A DNA stretch of 64,000 bases from Candidatus Sumerlaeota bacterium. Its GTDB lineage: Bacteria; Sumerlaeota; Sumerlaeia; SLMS01; JAHLLQ01. Made by a program: the position numbers and the translations under genes. Shown here piece after piece: positions 8,368 through 17,065 of this stretch. Within the stretch, counting starts at the first letter, position 1, and each line of letters begins with the position of its first letter. Where the stretch lies: assembly GCA_030156535.1 (NCBI GenBank), contig JASGMJ010000001.1, positions 1 through 64,000 on the forward strand, read 5' to 3'. The notes beneath the pieces are model-generated. The model was not told where the DNA came from, did not search any database, and saw only the letters and a program-made list of their open reading frames with translations.

Positions 8368-9714
8368 TCAATCCGGCGTCCTGAATTCCATGCGAAACGT
8401 CGTGCCCGCCGACGTGGATTTGGCGATGAACAACCGCCCGCCGTTCAGTTCGACTGCCCAGCGCGCAACGGACAGTCCCAGCCCACTGCCGCTGGGCGAG
8501 TTTTCTCCGCCCAGGCGCGTGAATCGTGCGAAGACAAGCTCGTGGTCTTTCTTGTCGATGCCCGGGCCGGAGTCGGAAATCTCGAAAACGACGGTCTTGT
8601 CTTCTCTCCATACGCCGACATGAATGCGGCCACCCTCGGGCGTGTACTTGATCGCGTTGTCGAATAGATTGAGAATCGCCTGGCGCAGCAATCCCGGGTC
8701 CGCCGGGATGTGAGGCACGGACTCCAACTCCGTCCCCAATTTCTGCAGCTTCTCCTCGGCGAGGATCTCGAGGCTTTCGACGCATTCCAGGGCCAGTGCG
8801 GCGAGATCGACGGGCTCGCGATGAAGGACAAGCTGGCCGCTCTCCGCCCTTGTGATTGTCAGGAGCCCTTCGGCCAACGCGGTGAGGCGGTCCGTTTCCT
8901 CAAGCATACTGCCGATCGTTTCCCTCAGTTCCGCTGGAGAGTCGGATGCCAGGCCCTGCTCGCCGACGGCGCGGATGGAAGCCAGTGGAGTGCGGAGTTG
9001 GTGCGAGGCATCGGCAGTGAAGCGGCGCAACTGCTCGAAGGAGTCTTCCAGGCGCGCAAGGGTGTCATTGAAGACAAGCGCCAGCTCCCCGAACTCATCG
9101 TGCTGGTTTTCGACGGGCAGCCGCTCCGAGAGGCGTTCCGCGGTCAGGCGGCGTGCCTGGCGCGCCATGGCGCCGACGGGGCGCAGGGAACGCCGCGCCA
9201 GCAACGCTCCCCCCAGCACGGCAAATGCGAGCGTGCTGGGAATGCCAACACCAAGCGTCAGCGCCAGGGCCCGCAGCGTCACCCGTGCATCATTGGCCTC
9301 GCGCGCCACGGCAAAACGCGCCTCTCCCGGGCCGCTTCCCTTCAGGACTCTGAAGGTGTCCCCGGCAGGGTTGTTCCACAGGATCGGAGTGTCGAAGGGC
9401 AATCCGGCAAGCGCCGCATCCAGTCCCGCTCCGCGCCATCCCTCGGACGCGTGGACATGGTTCTCGCGCAGCGAAACGGTGTGGAACGGCAGGGCGGGAT
9501 GTTCCTCCGTGACAACGTCAAAGGAGAGCGGGTTGGTGCGAACCATCCATTGAATCTGGGCAGCATCTTCCTGGAGAGCCGCATCCAGTTCGCCGAGGAG
9601 CGACGCACGCGCGAGAGCGTAGACCTGGAGGGCGAAAACGAGCAACAGCACCGAGAGCGTTGCCGTGTACCAAAGCATCAGGCGAGTGCGAAACGTCATG
9701 CGCCACGGTTGCAT
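8368..9714 (-). CDS. sensor histidine kinase (OmpR-partner type)
   Basis: Membrane sensor kinase of a two-component system. The 448-residue protein has two membrane helices (about 11-36 and 148-173) around a 110-residue periplasmic domain, then HAMP, the dimerisation box with FTADASHQLRTPL (phospho-acceptor His238), and HATPase with N box FDNAIKY, G1 DSGPGID and G2 GSGLGLSVARW. ATG 9714 starts one base after the stop of the response regulator gene and has GGAG 8 bases upstream; an in-frame codon at 9738 would overlap that gene. It forms a regulator-kinase operon and faces the TolC-HlyD-ABC operon tail to tail. A link to that exporter is plausible but not shown. Confidence 0.95.
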   Translation of the reverse strand: MQPWRMTFRTRLMLWYTATLSVLLLVFALQVYALARASLLGELDAALQEDAAQIQWMVRTNPLSFDVVTEEHPALPFHTVSLRENHVHASEGWRGAGLDAALAGLPFDTPILWNNPAGDTFRVLKGSGPGEARFAVAREANDARVTLRALALTLGVGIPSTLAFAVLGGALLARRSLRPVGAMARQARRLTAERLSERLPVENQHDEFGELALVFNDTLARLEDSFEQLRRFTADASHQLRTPLASIRAVGEQGLASDSPAELRETIGSMLEETDRLTALAEGLLTITRAESGQLVLHREPVDLAALALECVESLEILAEEKLQKLGTELESVPHIPADPGLLRQAILNLFDNAIKYTPEGGRIHVGVWREDKTVVFEISDSGPGIDKKDHELVFARFTRLGGENSPSGSGLGLSVARWAVELNGGRLFIAKSTSAGTTFRMEFRTPD

Positions 9715-9715
9715 C

Positions 9716-10405
9716 TCAAGGCTCCGGTGTGGCGCCAAGAACGAATCCCACTCCGCGCTTTGTGTGGATCAGCGGAATCGCGAACGGGTCATCCACTTTT
9801 CGACGCAGCCGCGCGATATGCACATCAATGACATTGTTGAGGGATGTCACACGGGGGATGTTGTTCCAGACGACTTTACCGAGCATCTCGCGGGTCACGG
9901 GTTTGCCGGCATTCTGGGCCAGCAGGGCCAGCACCTCGAACTCCTTGGTGGTCAGGTCGAGCAGATCGTCGCTTCTCCAGGCGCGCCGTTGAAGCAGGTC
10001 GATCGTCAAATCCTCCACCGAGATCCTGCGCGGCAGATCGGATGAGCCGCGCCGGAGCAGAGCCCGGACTCGTGCCAGAACTTCCGCGAGGGCGAATGGC
10101 TTGACGAGGTAATCATCCGCGCCTGCATCGAGCCCGGCAACGCGGTCCTCCAAGGCATCGCGCGCCGTCAGAATCAGGATGGGAGTGGCCTGGCCGGATG
10201 CGCGCGCCTGCCGAAGCACATCAATGCCGTCCATCTCGGGCAGGCCGAGGTCCAGAATGACGAGATCGAATTCCCCCTCGCTGAGAAGCTGCCACGCCTG
10301 CCTGCCATCCGCGGCGACAGAGGCCAGATGGCCTTCTGCCTCCAGCGCTTTGGCCAACGACAGGGCAATCTTCGATTCGTCTTCCGCCACCAGAATGTGC
10401 GCCAT
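9716..10405 (-). CDS. OmpR/PhoB-family response regulator
   Basis: DNA-binding response regulator, partner of the kinase encoded just downstream. The receiver domain shows the acidic pocket AEDE (residues 7-10), phospho-acceptor Asp52 in VILDLGLPEMDG, the LTARD segment and Lys in DYLVKPF. The C-terminal winged helix has TTKEFEVLALLAQN and ends in HTKRGVGFVLG, typical of OmpR/PhoB. Length 229 is standard. Its promoter lies in the 134-bp divergent region shared with the pilin gene. No operator was identified. Confidence 0.95.
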   Translation of the reverse strand: MAHILVAEDESKIALSLAKALEAEGHLASVAADGRQAWQLLSEGEFDLVILDLGLPEMDGIDVLRQARASGQATPILILTARDALEDRVAGLDAGADDYLVKPFALAEVLARVRALLRRGSSDLPRRISVEDLTIDLLQRRAWRSDDLLDLTTKEFEVLALLAQNAGKPVTREMLGKVVWNNIPRVTSLNNVIDVHIARLRRKVDDPFAIPLIHTKRGVGFVLGATPEP

Positions 10406-10539
10406 GAGTCACTACCTCGCAGCCAGCCTGCCATGGGACGCGCCGGGGGGAATCTGAATTTGACGTAAGGAAACGTTCGGAACCTTGACGTAGCGTCCTT
10501 CATGGGCGGCAATCCTCGAAATTCTCCCGGGGGTATCCC

Positions 10540-11145
10540 ATGCGTCAAACTCGTGCTTTCACCCTTATCGAGCTGTTGATCGTCGTCGCGATCATCGCGA
10601 TTCTCGCGGCCATTGCCGTGCCGAACTTTCTCGAAGCCCAAGTGCGTTCCAAGGTTTCCCGCGCAAAGGCTGACATCCGCACCCTTGCCACGGCCACCGA
10701 GGCATACGCCGTCGACTACAACAAGTATCCGATTCCCTCCGACGAAGAGGGCATTCAGGTTCCCATGTCCCTGGCGACCACCGAGGTCTTCGAGACCCGC
10801 ACGTCCGTCACCATCACCACGCCCATCGCCTACATCACCTCGCGCCTGAACGAACCGTTCTTCGGGGGTGGGGGAGAGGATCCCCAGTTCCACTACGGAA
10901 CGCGGCAGTATCTTGTGACTCTTGAAGGTGACGATCAGGAATGGAACGAGTACCTTGAGGCGCTCTCCATCCCAGGTGCGAGCAGTGTCGGCTACTTCTA
11001 TCTCAGCCACGGCCCCGATCTCGACCATGACTCTCCCGAGATTGCCGAGAATCCGCTGGGGCCGTCGCTTTACGACCCCACGAACGGGACGGTCTCCAGC
11101 GGCGACATCGTCTACTTTGGACCAGGAACCGGATTCCAGAACTGA
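10540..11145 (+). CDS. type II secretion/type IV pilin-like protein with prepilin N-terminus
   Basis: Pseudopilin-like secreted protein. It opens with a short basic leader and the prepilin peptidase site RAFTLIELL, followed by a hydrophobic helix (to about residue 26). The stretch NFLEAQVRSK and later YAVDYNKYP are seen in the many stand-alone pilin-like proteins of PVC, Hydrogenedentes and Sumerlaeota genomes (recalled, not searched). The rest (about 140 residues) is a globular domain with a Ca-site-like DLDHDSP segment. ATG 10540 follows GGGGG-rich sequence with a modest ribosome site. No other pilus or secretion genes are nearby, so assembly would use machinery encoded elsewhere. Function is unknown. 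Confidence 0.85.
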   Translation: MRQTRAFTLIELLIVVAIIAILAAIAVPNFLEAQVRSKVSRAKADIRTLATATEAYAVDYNKYPIPSDEEGIQVPMSLATTEVFETRTSVTITTPIAYITSRLNEPFFGGGGEDPQFHYGTRQYLVTLEGDDQEWNEYLEALSIPGASSVGYFYLSHGPDLDHDSPEIAENPLGPSLYDPTNGTVSSGDIVYFGPGTGFQN

Positions 11146-11161
11146 GGAATAGCGTGGGTGT

Positions 11162-11335
11162 TTACTTCCGCGGCGGGGCGTCCTTCACGGGGGACGTCCC
11201 GCATCGTTTGGATGATCCACACCCACCACATCCGCTCTCCCTGGCGCGGAACGAGGCAGTCACTTTCCACAAGACGAACAAGGCGGCGCCCACGGCAACG
11301 GTCAGCACAATAATCGTCTGGATGAATTCGGGCAT
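11162..11335 (-). CDS. FeoB-associated Cys-rich membrane protein
   Basis: A 57-residue protein consisting of one membrane helix (residues 5-25) and a short cytosolic tail with three cysteines in CGGC (36-39) and RC (45). That matches the small Cys-rich proteins often found directly after feoB, thought to help iron transfer or FeoB function. GGAGG about 9 bases before the ATG supports the start. It lies 23 bp after the feoB stop, so it is the last gene of the feo operon. Confidence 0.85.
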   Translation of the reverse strand: MPEFIQTIIVLTVAVGAALFVLWKVTASFRARESGCGGCGSSKRCGTSPVKDAPPRK

Positions 11336-11358
11336 GGGCTCGTTACCTCCGGCAACGA

Positions 11359-13716
11359 TCAGAGCAGCAAGGAAGAGACCTGATACGTGATCATGGCCCC
11401 CAGATAGGCGAGCACGGTCATGTAGACAAACGCGAAGACCGGCCAGCGCCAACTGTTTGTCTCGCGTTTCATCGTGGCCAGCGTTGCCGCGCACTGCATA
11501 CACAACGCAAAGAACACCATGATGCCCAGCGCCACGGGAAGGTCGAACAACGGGCGCCCGTCCGGCCACTCGGCGGCGCGCAGTTTTTCGATCATCCCCT
11601 GCTGATCGTCGAGTCCTTCAGGGCCCAAATCGAAAATCACGCCGAGGATGGCGATGATGACCTCGCGCGCGGGAAAGCTCGCGAGGGCAGCCATGCCGAT
11701 GCGCCAGTCCCACCCAAGGGGCCGGACGGCCGGCTCCAGCAGTTTGCCCATCCGCCCCAGATAGGAGTTGCGCAGGTACTCGCCATCGCGATGGACGGCC
11801 GCGCGGTCGAGTTGCCTGCCCCACTCCTCGAAGTCGACGGCATCATCCAGCGCGAGGTCCGCGTAGTAGGCTTCCCACTGTGCCGTTTCCTCGGAATTCG
11901 TGGGGATGCCTCCGCCTGCCGTTGAAATACCGGCCTGCGAGAAAGCGTGAAGATACTGCGCGTTGATGGATTCGACGGCGATTTCGTACTCGTTGGCGAC
12001 GGCATCGGGGCGGGGGAAGTAGCTGAGCGCCCAGACGACGATGCTGACGGCGAGGATGATCGTTCCCGCGCGCACGAGGAACTCGCGGCCGCGCTCGATC
12101 ATGCGCGAGAGCACGTTGGCGGCGAGCGGCTTGCGATACGGAGGGAGTTCGATCAGGAAGCTGGGCGTCTTGGACTTGAGAATCGTCTTCTTCAGAATCC
12201 ACGTGACGGGAATCGCGACGGCAATGCCGACGAGATACATGGCGAGCAGCACCAGACCCGGCAGGTTGAAGATGCCGAGCATCCGGTGGTCGGGAACGAA
12301 CGCGGCAATCATGATGGTGTAGACGGGCAGGCGCGCGGAGCAACTCATCAGCGGCGAGACGAGGATCGTCGCGAGGCGGTCGCGCTGGTTCTCGATGGTG
12401 CGCGTTGCCATCAGTCCCGGTACGGCGCACGCGAAGCTGCTGAGCATCGGGATGAAACTGCGGCCGCTGAGTCCGGCGCGCGAGAGCAGGCGGTCCATCA
12501 GGAACGCTGCGCGCGCCATGTAGCCGACGTCCTCCAGCAGCGCGATGAAGGCGAAGAGGATCAGAATTTGGGGGATGAAGATGACGACGCCCCCAACGCC
12601 TGCGATTACGCCATCGACGAGGAGCGATTGCAGCGGCCCCGGCGGCATCAAGCCACCCACCCACATGCCCAGCGCTCCAAAGGCCGAGTCGATCAGGTCC
12701 ATTAGCGGACCGGACCACGAGTAGATCGCCTGGAACACCAACGCCATCAGCAGCAGAAAGATACCCGTGCCATAGATGCGGTGCGTCAGGATGCGGTCCA
12801 CCCGCTCGGTCATGTCGTGGGACGAGCGTCCGTGGCCTTGCGTTTCGGTGAAGCAGGAATTGGTGTGCTCGCGGATCCATTGGTAGCGCGAGCGTGCTTC
12901 GAGCGAGCGCACGCGCAGTCCGGCGGATTCGAGTTCTGTCCGTGTACGCTCGATGGCGGCGCGGGCGTCACTGCCTCCCTGGGCGACGGCGCGTGCTTCG
13001 AACTCGCCGTCAATTTCGAGCAGCAGGCGCGAGGCGGCAAACGCATCGAGTCCGAAGTCGGCGGGCAGGCGCGGAGCAAGCTCCTCGCGCAGGGCATCAC
13101 GTGCTTTCAGAAATTCGTCGGGGTACACGCGGGGCACGCGCGGCCGGTCGGGCAGATCTTCGCGTTCGAGCAGGCGCTTGAGTTTGTCGACGCCTTCGCG
13201 GGCACGCGCATTCGTTTCAATCACGGGAACGCCGAGGGCTGCGGCGAGTTTCGTGGCATCGATGGCGACGCCGTCCTGCTCCGCCACGTCAGTCATGTTC
13301 AGGGCCAGGAACGTGGGCAGACCGAGTTCGAGAACCTGGGTGGCGAGGAACAGGTTGCGTTCCAGATTGCTGGCGTCGGCGACCACAACGAGGGCGTCTG
13401 GGCGGGGTGAGTCCGCGCGCAGCCCCAGCAGGACCTCCACGGCGACGAACTCATCGGCCGAGTGAGCGGAAAGGCTGTAGGTGCCGGGGAGATCGACGAG
13501 CGTCACCGGCCGCTCGGCGCCCTTCAGCGCGCCTTCACGCTTCTCCACTGTGACGCCCGAATAGTTGCCCACGCGGGCGCGGTGCCCCGTCAGCGCGTTG
13601 AACAGCGTCGTCTTGCCCGTGTTTGGATTCCCAAGGAGGGCAACGCGGCGCACGGCAGACGGCGGGGAAGGTGCCAGGGCGTCCTCGGGGGACGGGATGG
13701 GCTGGGATTCAGTCAT
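11359..13716 (-). CDS. feoB: ferrous iron transport protein B
   Basis: Inner-membrane Fe2+ transporter with a cytosolic G-protein domain. In the 785 residues: G1 GNPNTGKT (29-36), G3 DLPG (75-78), G4 NMTD (140-143), a helical GDP-dissociation-inhibitor region, then the permease with two gate domains (the first with SFACAVPGLMATRTI, the second with CMQCAATLATMKRE, both carrying the conserved gate cysteines). Length is normal for FeoB. It follows feoA by 42 bp and is followed by the Cys-rich partner gene. The N-terminus carries about 20 extra Pro/Ser-rich residues. No fused FeoC domain is visible. Confidence 0.97.
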   Translation of the reverse strand: MTESQPIPSPEDALAPSPPSAVRRVALLGNPNTGKTTLFNALTGHRARVGNYSGVTVEKREGALKGAERPVTLVDLPGTYSLSAHSADEFVAVEVLLGLRADSPRPDALVVVADASNLERNLFLATQVLELGLPTFLALNMTDVAEQDGVAIDATKLAAALGVPVIETNARAREGVDKLKRLLEREDLPDRPRVPRVYPDEFLKARDALREELAPRLPADFGLDAFAASRLLLEIDGEFEARAVAQGGSDARAAIERTRTELESAGLRVRSLEARSRYQWIREHTNSCFTETQGHGRSSHDMTERVDRILTHRIYGTGIFLLLMALVFQAIYSWSGPLMDLIDSAFGALGMWVGGLMPPGPLQSLLVDGVIAGVGGVVIFIPQILILFAFIALLEDVGYMARAAFLMDRLLSRAGLSGRSFIPMLSSFACAVPGLMATRTIENQRDRLATILVSPLMSCSARLPVYTIMIAAFVPDHRMLGIFNLPGLVLLAMYLVGIAVAIPVTWILKKTILKSKTPSFLIELPPYRKPLAANVLSRMIERGREFLVRAGTIILAVSIVVWALSYFPRPDAVANEYEIAVESINAQYLHAFSQAGISTAGGGIPTNSEETAQWEAYYADLALDDAVDFEEWGRQLDRAAVHRDGEYLRNSYLGRMGKLLEPAVRPLGWDWRIGMAALASFPAREVIIAILGVIFDLGPEGLDDQQGMIEKLRAAEWPDGRPLFDLPVALGIMVFFALCMQCAATLATMKRETNSWRWPVFAFVYMTVLAYLGAMITYQVSSLLL

Positions 13717-13758
13717 GAAGTCTGGGGCTGCCGTTCTCGTGCCGGGCGGCGGGAGCTA

Positions 13759-13986
13759 CTACTCTTGCAGTCGGATGCGCCGGGCGTCTTCGCGGCGGAG
13801 GGAAAGCTGGTAGCGGTTGTTCACGCGCACTTCAATCGGATCACCAAGAGGGGCGCGGCGAATGAACTCCACCGTGGTGCCTTCCAGCAATCCCATCTCC
13901 ATCAGGCGTTGGGCGAAAAGGTCGTCGCCTTCAAGTTCCTCAACGATGGCCTTTGTGCCGGGCTTGAGATCGTCCAGAGTCGGCAT
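13759..13986 (-). CDS. feoA: ferrous iron transport protein A (FeoA)
   Basis: Small SH3-like cytosolic protein that assists FeoB. The 75 residues cover one FeoA domain: DLKPGTKAIVEEL, RLMEMGLLEGTTVEFI, APLGDPIEVRV and the end LSLRREDARRI. It starts 3 bases after the stop of the Cys-rich FeoA-like gene and is 42 bp before feoB, so the order is FeoA-like, FeoA, FeoB, Cys-rich protein. Confidence 0.95.
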   Translation of the reverse strand: MPTLDDLKPGTKAIVEELEGDDLFAQRLMEMGLLEGTTVEFIRRAPLGDPIEVRVNNRYQLSLRREDARRIRLQE

Positions 13987-13989
13987 GGC

Positions 13990-14277
13990 TCAGGCCGTCA
14001 GACGCTCGACCATGATGGCGTCCAAGTCCCCTGCCCTCAGGGAAAGACGCGTCCGGCCCAGGCAGAGAAGGCAGGTCCGCCCCTGGCAGACCATCCGTAC
14101 CTTGCTGCCGGGAACCAGGCCCATCGAGCAGAGGCGCTGGCAGTTGCGGCAATCCCGGCCAACTTCGACGATCAAGGCCTGCTCGTCACTTTCAAGCCGA
14201 GACAACGGAATGATTCCATTGGACTTGGCAGCGGTGGAAGGGAGGAGGTTGCGGAGGACGGAAATCATGTTGATCAA
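13990..14277 (-). CDS. FeoA-domain protein with six cysteines
   Basis: First gene of the feo operon. The 95 residues hold a FeoA-type domain (IIPLSRLESDEQALIVEV, SMGLVPGSKVRMV, TRLSLRAGDLDAIMV). Unlike the FeoA encoded next to it, it has cysteines at 43, 46 and 50 (CRNCQRLC) and at 64, 69 and 72 (CQGRTCLLC). The paired motifs could bind an iron-sulfur cluster or zinc; this is inference. In-frame ATGs lie at 14277 and 14268; neither has a strong ribosome site. The operator-like palindrome lies 12 bases before the first one. A role as an iron-sensing or electron-carrying FeoA is possible. Confidence 0.85.
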   Translation of the reverse strand: MINMISVLRNLLPSTAAKSNGIIPLSRLESDEQALIVEVGRDCRNCQRLCSMGLVPGSKVRMVCQGRTCLLCLGRTRLSLRAGDLDAIMVERLTA

Positions 14278-14289
14278 GTCCGACTTTTA

Positions 14290-14303
14290 TTTGGCATGCC
14301 AAA
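14290..14303. promoter_or_regulatory. palindromic operator candidate upstream of the feo operon
   Basis: TTTGGCATGCCAAA is a perfect 14-bp palindrome 12 bases before the first gene of the iron operon. Its half-sites resemble DtxR/MntR-family boxes (TTAGGC-type arms). A further GGTTAGGC half-site-like sequence is at 14314-14321. Position and symmetry suggest metal-dependent repression. The regulator itself is not in the window. Confidence 0.55.
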
Positions 14304-14511
14304 CACGGTCTTGGGTTAGGCAAGGACGGGTGCCCGTGTCAACGCCAATCGGCAGGGTATTGCAATTTATTCTACCCGGGTTGTCTCTGTTGTCCGTTAC
14401 TCATGACCATCGGATTCAGTTGCCGCGCGCCCGCGGCCGTTCCATCCTGCAAGGGCACATGATAATTGGTCTTGGCGGGGCTTCGGGCGGGAGGCTGGAT
14501 GACGTGGTGCA

Positions 14512-15621
14512 GTGAGTCCAATGCGGGCCAGGGCGGTGGACGTGGCAGCAGATTTTGAAGATGCGGTGGCAGAAAGTTACCAGACCCTTGCCGACGCCAG
14601 CGATCTCCCGGAAACGGTCTTCCAGGAGCCTCGGCGGCGCGAAGGACTCATGGAGAAGCTTTCGGCCATCGCCGCACGGGCGGGCTTCGAGGTCGAGCAG
14701 ATGCTCGGGCGTGGTGGCATGGGCGCCGTGCTGCTGGCACTCGACCGGCGTCTTGGCCGCCGGGTGGCGATCAAGTTTCTGACACTCACGGCGGGGCAGG
14801 CAGGCTACGACGGCGACATGTTGCAGCGCGAGGCGGAGAAAGCCAGCCGCCTGACGCATCCCAACGTCGTGCAGGTTTACTCGTGGCACCAGATGGAGAG
14901 CCTGGCGTTCTTCGTCATGGAGTACGTCGAGGGCGATACGCTCCAGCAGTACGTGCAACGCGAATACCGCATTTCGGTGATCGACATTTTGCGCATCATG
15001 GCCGAGGCGGCTGCAGGCGTGGAGGCCGCGCACAAGCAGGGGATCGTCCACCGCGACATCAAGCCACCGAACATCCTGATCGCCAACGACGGCCGCGTAA
15101 AAGTCGCGGATTTCGGGCTGGCTTCGACCACTGTGGAGGAGAAGCGCGGGCACCCGAAGAAGATCATCTCGGGGACGCTGGGCTTCATGGCGCCGGAGCA
15201 GGCCCGCGGCGAGGGCGTGACGTTTGCCAGCGACGTGTATTCGCTCGCCGCCTCGTTGTACTACGCGTTGGCGAAGGTCGCTCCCTACGGCGTTGTCGTG
15301 AACTCCCAGATGACGTTGCAGCGCAACCAGGCAGGCGATCACACGCCGCTGACGGAAGTGCGCCAGGACCTTCATCCGCTCGTCTACCAGATCGTCGAGA
15401 CGGGGATGCAGATCGACCCGGCGTTCCGCTATCCGTCGGCGGGGCACTTTCGCCGCGCGCTCGAGGACGTGCTCCTGCGGATGCACGACGAACCGGAAAC
15501 GAGTGCGGAGAAGGCGCGCAAGCTGATCCCCGAGTGGTTCACGTGGCAGTCGCTGGTGTTGGGACTGGTGCTGGGCGTTGGGCTCGGTGTTCTCGGCGCC
15601 GTGGCGTTCATGTATTACTGA
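14512..15621 (+). CDS. membrane-anchored Ser/Thr protein kinase
   Basis: Hanks-type kinase. Visible motifs: glycine loop GRGGMGAV (67-74), catalytic Lys88 in VAIKF, Glu in the C-helix (EAEKASRLTHPNVV), HRDIKPPN (180-187), DFG (200-202) and MAPEQ. The only membrane segment is at the extreme C-terminus (about 346-369) with no residues left for an outside sensor, so it is tail-anchored with the kinase in the cytosol. The first 45 residues have no match I recognise. The start is uncertain: GTG 14512 and ATG 14521 are both in frame, and GGGAGG at 14489-14494 is rather far from either. It precedes the SurA-like gene by 96 bp on the same strand; co-transcription is possible. Confidence 0.92.
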   Translation: MSPMRARAVDVAADFEDAVAESYQTLADASDLPETVFQEPRRREGLMEKLSAIAARAGFEVEQMLGRGGMGAVLLALDRRLGRRVAIKFLTLTAGQAGYDGDMLQREAEKASRLTHPNVVQVYSWHQMESLAFFVMEYVEGDTLQQYVQREYRISVIDILRIMAEAAAGVEAAHKQGIVHRDIKPPNILIANDGRVKVADFGLASTTVEEKRGHPKKIISGTLGFMAPEQARGEGVTFASDVYSLAASLYYALAKVAPYGVVVNSQMTLQRNQAGDHTPLTEVRQDLHPLVYQIVETGMQIDPAFRYPSAGHFRRALEDVLLRMHDEPETSAEKARKLIPEWFTWQSLVLGLVLGVGLGVLGAVAFMYY

Positions 15622-15717
15622 GGGTGTGCGACTGCCGCCTTCCCCTTTTCCCGTTGCACGACGCGAGGGAACAAGCCGAGGGATGGGGATGTCCGATTGG
15701 GCCTGGAGTTCTGACGA

Positions 15718-17007
15718 ATGCTTCGTTTTCTGACCTGTTTGTCCACCGTTCTGCTACTTTTCTCTTCGCTTTCTGCCCAGACCGTTGCCCCGCTGATTCG
15801 CGAGGACCGCAACACGACGGTGCGCGTGCGGGTGGGGACGGATAACAAGAAGGGGCCCGAGCCGACACCCGCCCCTCCCGATGCCACGCCGACCCCCGAT
15901 CCGGAAACGGTGCTCGTGGCGCTGGTCAACACGCACACGCTGACGCGCGCGGAACTCGACCGCCGGATGTCGGCGATCACGGGGATCAACCCGGAAGCCA
16001 TGCGTGGAGTCAGTTCGAGCCGGTCCGGGAATATTCAGGGAGGCGTTGTCGCCCGCGACGTGGCGGCCACGGATGCCAATCTGCTCGACATCATGCTGAC
16101 CCGCGATGTTCAGGAGGCGGAAGTTGAGGATGCCGTTCGGCGTGAGGAAGGGACCGTGGTCTCTGACTGGATCGACCAGATGATTCTGGCCGACGAGGCA
16201 CGCCGCCAGGGAATCGTGATTTCCGATTCAGAGTTCCGCGAGCGTCTGGGGACGTTCAATCAGCAGTTCCGCCTGCGCGACGCCCAGGTGCGCAACGCCC
16301 TGCAGGCGCTGGGCATGACCCAGACGGAACTTGAAAGCTATATCTACGACGCCCTGCTGATCGAGAAGCTGCTGGCGCGCTACATCGAGATCAACTACCC
16401 GGAGGAACGCCTGCGGACCGCCTATGAGCGCAACCCGATGTTCTTCGTCACGCCCCCCTCGGTGCGGATTGCGCAGTTCACGATCAGCGTCGCACCCACG
16501 GAAACAGCCGATTACCGCAAGGGCTACAAACGTCTGGCCGAGCAGGTGCGCAAACGCCTGCTTGATGGCGAGCGGCCAGAAAGCGTCTTTGAGGACGTCA
16601 ACGACATCGAGCTGGGCGTCTTCGGCGGCGAGTACGTCTGGAGTCTGGAAAGCCGGATGCTCGACGACCGCCTGCGCGAGATGCTGACAAAGATGCAGCC
16701 GGGCGAGGTGAGCGACGTCCTGACGATGTACGTCAAGGTGGACAACGAGGTTCTCCCCGAGTCGTTTCAGGTCGTAAAGCTCCTCGAACGCAAGCCCGGA
16801 ACCGGGGAGACGTTCGAGACGGCGCTGCCGCGGATTCAGACGGTGCTGGGCGAGTTGGCCCGCTCGGCCGTCTTGGAGAAGGTCAAAGAGGCCAGGACGC
16901 ATAAGGTGGTGACGCGGCTGAGCGGCATACCGCCCGACAAGCTGCCGAGTCCGGTGGATTTGCGCAAGCCGAGGCCGCCGGTGAATCTTCACGAACCCAA
17001 GAAATAA
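15718..17007 (+). CDS. SurA-like periplasmic peptidyl-prolyl isomerase/chaperone
   Basis: Probably a periplasmic folding factor for outer-membrane proteins. A signal peptide (residues 1-20) is followed by a Pro/Thr linker. Then come VLVALVNTHTLTRAELDRRM and DWIDQMILADEARRQGI, which match the SurA N-terminal chaperone pattern, and a parvulin-like domain (about 245-390) with VRIAQFTI, FGGEYVW and the LTKMQPGEVSDVL motif. Length 429 is close to SurA. GGAG about 10 bases upstream supports ATG 15718. An insertion of Arg/Ser/Gly-rich sequence near residues 95-130 interrupts the N-domain. A strong hairpin follows the stop. Confidence 0.85.
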   Translation: MLRFLTCLSTVLLLFSSLSAQTVAPLIREDRNTTVRVRVGTDNKKGPEPTPAPPDATPTPDPETVLVALVNTHTLTRAELDRRMSAITGINPEAMRGVSSSRSGNIQGGVVARDVAATDANLLDIMLTRDVQEAEVEDAVRREEGTVVSDWIDQMILADEARRQGIVISDSEFRERLGTFNQQFRLRDAQVRNALQALGMTQTELESYIYDALLIEKLLARYIEINYPEERLRTAYERNPMFFVTPPSVRIAQFTISVAPTETADYRKGYKRLAEQVRKRLLDGERPESVFEDVNDIELGVFGGEYVWSLESRMLDDRLREMLTKMQPGEVSDVLTMYVKVDNEVLPESFQVVKLLERKPGTGETFETALPRIQTVLGELARSAVLEKVKEARTHKVVTRLSGIPPDKLPSPVDLRKPRPPVNLHEPKK

Positions 17008-17009
17008 CA

Positions 17010-17047
17010 AACGCCGCCGTACCATATCGTACGGCGGCGTTCCCGTT
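17010..17047. terminator. intrinsic terminator shared by convergent genes
   Basis: AACGCCGCCGTAC (17010-17022) pairs perfectly with GTACGGCGGCGTT (17029-17041): a 13-bp stem with a six-base loop, followed by CCCGTTT. It stands between the SurA-like gene and the convergent coiled-coil gene and could serve both strands. Confidence 0.85.
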
Positions 17048-17065
17048 TGTCCGGGGGGGAACGGA

